This document shows, one piece after another, positions 60,360 through 64,000 of a stretch of DNA of 64,000 nucleotides (positions are counted from its first letter, which is position 1; each line of letters starts with the position of its first letter). The DNA is from Mycolicibacterium rhodesiae JS60 (GTDB lineage: Bacteria > Actinomycetota > Actinomycetes > Mycobacteriales > Mycobacteriaceae), in assembly GCA_000230935.2 (NCBI GenBank), contig AGIQ01000001.1, positions 372,001-436,000 on the forward strand. The letters are read 5' to 3'. The position numbers and the translations under genes were made by a program. The notes below the pieces were generated by a model that worked only from the letters and a program-made list of their open reading frames with translations, did no database searches and was not told the origin of the DNA.

Positions 60360-61979
60360 ATGCCCGAATGGACGATCGGCGCGGTGCTCGACGCCATCGC
60401 CGAAGTCATTCCAGACCGGCCGATGACGATCTGCGGCGACCGCGTCAGCACGTTCGCCGATTCGGCCGACCGGACGCGCCGGCTGGCGAATTTCTTGGCC
60501 GGCAAGGATTTCGGGGCACACCGCGAGCGCAACGAGCTACGGAACTGGGAGTGCGGACAGGACCGCGTCGCGCTGATCATGCACAACGATCTGTATCCCG
60601 ACATGGTGATCGGGTGTCTCAAGGCGCGGGTGGTGCCGGTCAACGTCAACCACCACTACACGCCGCGTGAGGTCGCCGAGCTGCTCGACTACGTCAAGCC
60701 CCGCGGGGTGATCTACCACCGGTCACTGGGCGCCAAGTTCGCCGACGTACTGCCGCCCGAGAGCGCCGAACTGCTGCTGTCGATCGACGACGGCAGCGAC
60801 GCGCCCGATCTGCCAGGGGCGATCGATTCCGACGATGCTCTGGCGCAGGGTGATCAGGACGCGGGCATCCAACCCTCACCCGACGATGTGCTGATGATCT
60901 GCACCGGCGGCACGACCGGCCGGCCCAAAGGGGTGATGTGGCGGCAAGCCGACACCTACGCCATCTCGATGAACGGTGCCGACCACGAATCGGTGAGCGA
61001 AATCCACGACAAGCTCGGCAATCCCGGTGCGCCGTGGTTCGCCGTGTCCCCGCTGATGCACGCCGCCGGGATGTGGACGGCATTCGCCGCGGTGCTCAAC
61101 GGCCAGACTGTCGTGCTCTACGACTCACCGAAATTCGACCCGCAGCGGGTGCTCTCCACCGCGCAGCGGGAGAAGGTCGGCATGATGACGATGGTCGGCG
61201 ACGCCTACGCCGCCCCGCTCGTCGAGGAGTTGCAGCGCGGCGACTACGACCTGTCTTCGTTGTTCGCGTTGGCCACCGGGGGAGCGGCGACCAATCCCAA
61301 GCATCAGCACGCGCTGCTGGAGTTGCTGCCCGACATCATCCTGATCAACGGCTACGGATCGTCGGAGACCGGCAACGTCGGTTTCGGCCGCAGCATCCGC
61401 GGCGACCACAAGGTCACCTTCGAATTGCGTGAGGGCGCACTGGTTCTCGCCGAGGACTACAGCCGATTCCTGGGCGTCGGTGAGGATCAGGTCGGCTGGG
61501 TGGCCCGCGCCGGACGGATCCCGCTCGGCTACTTCGACGACGCGGATGCCACGCAGAAGACGTTCCCCGTGGTGGACGGTGAGCGCGTGGTGATCTCCGG
61601 TGACCGCGGCTCGCTGGCGCCGGACGGAACACTGCGGCTGTTCGGCCGCGATTCCCTGGTGGTCAACACCGGTGGCGAGAAGGTTTTCGTCGAAGAGGTG
61701 GAGGAAGTGCTGCGCGCCCACCCTGGCGTCGCCGACGCGCTGGTGGTGGGGCGGCCCAGTGAGAGATGGGGGTCCGAAGTTGTAGCGATCGTCGCCTTCG
61801 ATCCCCTGCATGATGACGTGGCGCACGACGCGCTGTATGAGCACTGCACCGCGCAGCTGGCCCGGTACAAAGCACCGAAGGAGTTCATCGTCGTCGAACA
61901 GGTCAAGCGCCTCGGTAATGGCAAGGCCGACTACCGCTGGGCCAAAGAAACTGCTGCCGGCAAGGTTTCGCTGTCATGA
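60360..61979 (+). CDS. FadD-like fatty-acyl/steroyl-type CoA ligase
   Basis: 539 aa. MICTGGTTGRPKGVMWRQ, NGYGSSETGNVGFG, VVISGDRGSLAPDGTLRLFGRD, VNTGGEKVFVEEVE and LGNGKADYRWAK with the catalytic Lys. The sequence style (GVMWRQ, NGYGSSETG) resembles the FadD19/FadD17-type ligases of steroid side-chain pathways, an inference. Three bases separate it from the amidohydrolase; the stop overlaps the next start. Confidence 0.9.
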   Translation: MPEWTIGAVLDAIAEVIPDRPMTICGDRVSTFADSADRTRRLANFLAGKDFGAHRERNELRNWECGQDRVALIMHNDLYPDMVIGCLKARVVPVNVNHHYTPREVAELLDYVKPRGVIYHRSLGAKFADVLPPESAELLLSIDDGSDAPDLPGAIDSDDALAQGDQDAGIQPSPDDVLMICTGGTTGRPKGVMWRQADTYAISMNGADHESVSEIHDKLGNPGAPWFAVSPLMHAAGMWTAFAAVLNGQTVVLYDSPKFDPQRVLSTAQREKVGMMTMVGDAYAAPLVEELQRGDYDLSSLFALATGGAATNPKHQHALLELLPDIILINGYGSSETGNVGFGRSIRGDHKVTFELREGALVLAEDYSRFLGVGEDQVGWVARAGRIPLGYFDDADATQKTFPVVDGERVVISGDRGSLAPDGTLRLFGRDSLVVNTGGEKVFVEEVEEVLRAHPGVADALVVGRPSERWGSEVVAIVAFDPLHDDVAHDALYEHCTAQLARYKAPKEFIVVEQVKRLGNGKADYRWAKETAAGKVSLS

Positions 61980-62803
61980 CCCGCAACGTGATCGACGGAC
62001 TGGTCAACGTCCACTTCGGCGAAACCGAACAGCAGCCCAGTTGGATGCTGAAGGTCCGCGACGACTACTTCAAGGGGCCGGCGTCGATGTTCGCCCCGGT
62101 GGACATGGCCGAGCTGCTCGACGAGATGGACGGTCAGGGCGTGCAGAAGGCCGTCCTGATGGACAACATCGTCAAGCCGCACGTCACCGCGCGGAAGTTC
62201 GCGCAAGCGCGCCCCGACCGGTTCGCACTGGCGATGGGCGGTATGAACCTGCTCAAACCGATGCCGACGCTGCGCGAGCTGACCGCGATCGTCGCCGACC
62301 TGCCCGTCGTGTATGCCGCTGTGGGACCGAGCTTCTGGGGCGACGCGCAATACCCGCCGAGCGACGCCGTGTACTACCCGCTCTACACCAAGTGCGCCGA
62401 GCTGGACCTGCCGCTGTGCCTCAACACCGGACTGCCCGGCCCACCGATTCCCGGCGAGGTGCAGAACCCGATCCATCTGGACCGGGTGTGCGTGCGATTC
62501 CCCGAACTGCGGTTGTGCATGATCCACGGAGCCGACCCGTGGTGGGATGTCGCGATCCGGTTGATGATCAAGTACGAGAACCTGCGGATGATGACGTCGG
62601 CGTGGTCACCGAAGCGGTTGCCGGACAGCCTGCTCCACTACATGCGCACCCGTGGGCCGAACAAGGTGATGTTCGCCTCGGACTGGCCGGTACTCAAGAT
62701 GGCGCGCGTCGTGCCGGAAGCCGAGGCACTCGACCTACCGTCTGACGTCCTCGACAACTACCTCTACAACAACGCCAACGATTTCTTCTTCAGGGAGCGC
62801 TGA
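61976..62803 (+). CDS. Amidohydrolase 2-family protein
   Basis: 275 aa. Shorter than the first: IDGLVNVHFGETE keeps one His but lacks the full DxHxH motif, VVYAAVGPSFWGD, CMIHGADPWW and VMFASDWPVLKMARV. It may be a partner subunit or an enzyme with altered metal binding. ATGA overlap with the ligase and abutting the acyl-CoA dehydrogenase start (TGAATG) show one operon. Confidence 0.83.
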   Translation: MTRNVIDGLVNVHFGETEQQPSWMLKVRDDYFKGPASMFAPVDMAELLDEMDGQGVQKAVLMDNIVKPHVTARKFAQARPDRFALAMGGMNLLKPMPTLRELTAIVADLPVVYAAVGPSFWGDAQYPPSDAVYYPLYTKCAELDLPLCLNTGLPGPPIPGEVQNPIHLDRVCVRFPELRLCMIHGADPWWDVAIRLMIKYENLRMMTSAWSPKRLPDSLLHYMRTRGPNKVMFASDWPVLKMARVVPEAEALDLPSDVLDNYLYNNANDFFFRER

Positions 62804-63841
62804 ATGGACCGCTACGAACTGCGCCGGCTCGACTACAGCCTCACCGAGGACCACAAGGATCTGCAGAACGCCTATCGGCAGTTCTTCAAGACCCATAGCC
62901 CGATCGACACGGTGCGGGCCGCCGAGGCGACCGGCTTCGACAAGAGCCTGTGGGAACGCCTGTGCGCCATGGGCGCAACCACGATGGGAATCCCGGAATC
63001 CGCGGGCGGCGACGGTGCCACGCTGGTGGACCTGACCCTGGTCGCCGAGGAGCTGGGCCGCTCGCTTGCGCCGGTGCCGTGGATCGACCACGTGTCCGCC
63101 GCCCGACTGCTCGCCGAGCTGGGGGCGCTGACCGAGGAGATCATGAGCGGCAGCCAGATCGTCGGGCTGGACGCATCCCTGGACAGCGTGTCCGGCGTGC
63201 GGTTGATCCCGACAGGGTCGATCGCCGACCACATCATCGTCCGGGACGGTGACGACGTGGTGCTTCTATCGTTCAGTACCCGGCCGGCCAAGGTGGACAA
63301 CATCGGCAGGCTCCCGATGGCCTGGGTCGATCCCGCGGCCGCGGACAGCCGCACGGTGCTGGGCAGCGGAGCAGATGCGCTCGCCAAATATGGCCGTGCA
63401 CTGGATGAGTGGCGGCTGTTGACGGCATCGGCGTTGGTCGGCCTGGTCGAGGAGACCATGACGATCGCTGCCGAATTCGCCAAGTCCCGCTACACGCTCG
63501 GTGTCCCCATCTCCACGCTGCAGGCGATCTCACACCCGTTGGCCAACATGGTGATCACCGTCGAGGGCGGCCGCAATCTCTCCCGGCGGGCCGCATGGTT
63601 CCTCGACAACGAGCCCGATGCGCGTCCCGAGCTGGCCCCGTCGGCATTTGTGTTCATGGCGGACGAAGCGTCCAAAGCGGCGACGATGGCCGTGCACATC
63701 CAGGGCGGTCTCGGGGTGTCGTCGGAGGCCGCCGCGACTGCCTACCTGGTGCGCGCACGCGGTTGGCCGCTTGCCGCAGGCGATCCCGGTGCCAGCGCCA
63801 AGAAGATCGCCCACATCCTCGCTGACCGCGAAACCGCTTAG
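62804..63841 (+). CDS. Acyl-CoA dehydrogenase, short type (likely one half of a heteromeric pair)
   Basis: 345 aa, shorter than classical ACADs (about 390). Recognisable IPESAGGDGATLVDLTLVAEELGRSLAPVPWIDH and HIQGGLGVSSEAAATAYLVRARGW; the usual catalytic-Glu loop near the end (EGTSEI) is absent. Such short chains pair with a neighbouring ACAD in the ChsE-type heterotetramers used for bulky CoA substrates; the next gene is a candidate. Confidence 0.85.
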   Translation: MDRYELRRLDYSLTEDHKDLQNAYRQFFKTHSPIDTVRAAEATGFDKSLWERLCAMGATTMGIPESAGGDGATLVDLTLVAEELGRSLAPVPWIDHVSAARLLAELGALTEEIMSGSQIVGLDASLDSVSGVRLIPTGSIADHIIVRDGDDVVLLSFSTRPAKVDNIGRLPMAWVDPAAADSRTVLGSGADALAKYGRALDEWRLLTASALVGLVEETMTIAAEFAKSRYTLGVPISTLQAISHPLANMVITVEGGRNLSRRAAWFLDNEPDARPELAPSAFVFMADEASKAATMAVHIQGGLGVSSEAAATAYLVRARGWPLAAGDPGASAKKIAHILADRETA

Positions 63842-63853
63842 GAAACAAGCGCA

Positions 63854-64000
63854 ATGGATTTCTCAAGCGTCGATCTGTCCCCCGAGGACCGGGATTTCCT
63901 CACCGAGGTCCGCGACTTCCTGACGACTCACATCACCGACGAGGTGATCCGGCACGACCGGGAGACCGGCGACAACTTCCACGAGGGCGTCCATCTGGCG
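63854..64000 (+). CDS. Acyl-CoA dehydrogenase, partial (runs off the window)
   Basis: MDFSSVDLSPEDRDFLTEVR and the following DFLTTHITDEVIRHDRETGDNFHEGVHLA match the start of ACAD alpha-domains in ChsE-type subunits. 49 codons visible. Starts 12 bp after the previous stop. Confidence 0.82.
   Translation, partial: MDFSSVDLSPEDRDFLTEVRDFLTTHITDEVIRHDRETGDNFHEGVHLA

Noticed and set aside
58737..60521. A 594-codon minus-strand frame
   Set aside because: Shadow of the enoyl-CoA hydratase and amidohydrolase genes on the plus strand.

Overview
The window is high-GC actinobacterial DNA and almost certainly mycobacterial, most likely an environmental fast grower (Mycolicibacterium-like). The first 10 kb keeps the gene order I know from M. 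tuberculosis Rv0821c-Rv0826: phoU/phoY2, an LCP protein, a tRNA-dihydrouridine synthase, desA1, a TetR regulator and a DUF2236 protein. Start codons are often GTG or TTG, many genes overlap by ATGA/GTGA, and one gene encodes a PGRS-type Gly-rich protein. Species cannot be fixed from the sequence alone.

Layout: (1) 1-10350, conserved mycobacterial backbone with two tandem small secreted paralogues, a polyprenyl-phosphate sugar transferase and a GAF protein. (2) 10435-10929, tRNA-Lys on the minus strand and tRNA-Glu, -Asp and -Phe on the plus strand. (3) 10878-32847, a 21.9 kb integrated element bounded by a 54-bp perfect direct repeat of the 3' end of tRNA-Phe. Its backbone is that of an actinomycete integrative and conjugative element (AICE): int, xis, FtsK/Tra ATPase, Pra-like activator, Kor-type GntR repressor with three copies of an operator word, NUDIX hydrolase, and a RepSA-like initiator at the far end. 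(4) Inside it, 15548-29099 is a seven-gene, tightly packed minus-strand operon: SNF2-type helicase with DUF3883, DUF1156 DNA methylase, PD-(D/E)XK nuclease-like protein, DUF499 ATPase with an N-terminal Swt1-type HEPN domain, AlbA/Schlafen-like protein, a HEPN-motif protein with a possible AbiJ-type N-terminus, and an unknown protein with a second HEPN-like motif. The core matches the helicase-methylase-ATPase (DUF1156/DUF499) class of phage-defence islands. The extra nuclease and HEPN genes make this arrangement the main candidate for an undescribed composite system. A PIN/HTH toxin-antitoxin pair lies just upstream. (5) 33057-34877, a secreted PGRS-aspartic protease related to PecA but without a PE domain. 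(6) 35004-64000, a long catabolic region with SDRs, acyl-CoA dehydrogenases, thiolases, enoyl-CoA hydratases, AMP-dependent acyl-CoA ligases, two amidohydrolases, a DHDPS-family aldolase-like protein and GntR/TetR regulators.

How the genes work together: the catabolic region has the parts for CoA activation (four ligases), dehydrogenation (at least four ACAD polypeptides, the last two probably a heteromeric pair), hydration (six crotonase-fold proteins), alcohol oxidation (five SDRs) and thiolysis (two thiolases). The amidohydrolases and DHDPS-like protein could supply decarboxylation, ring-opening or aldol-cleavage steps. The substrate cannot be read from sequence; a cyclic, terpenoid or aromatic acid is a reasonable guess. 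Several divergent promoters carry strong palindromes that fit the adjacent GntR/TetR regulators.
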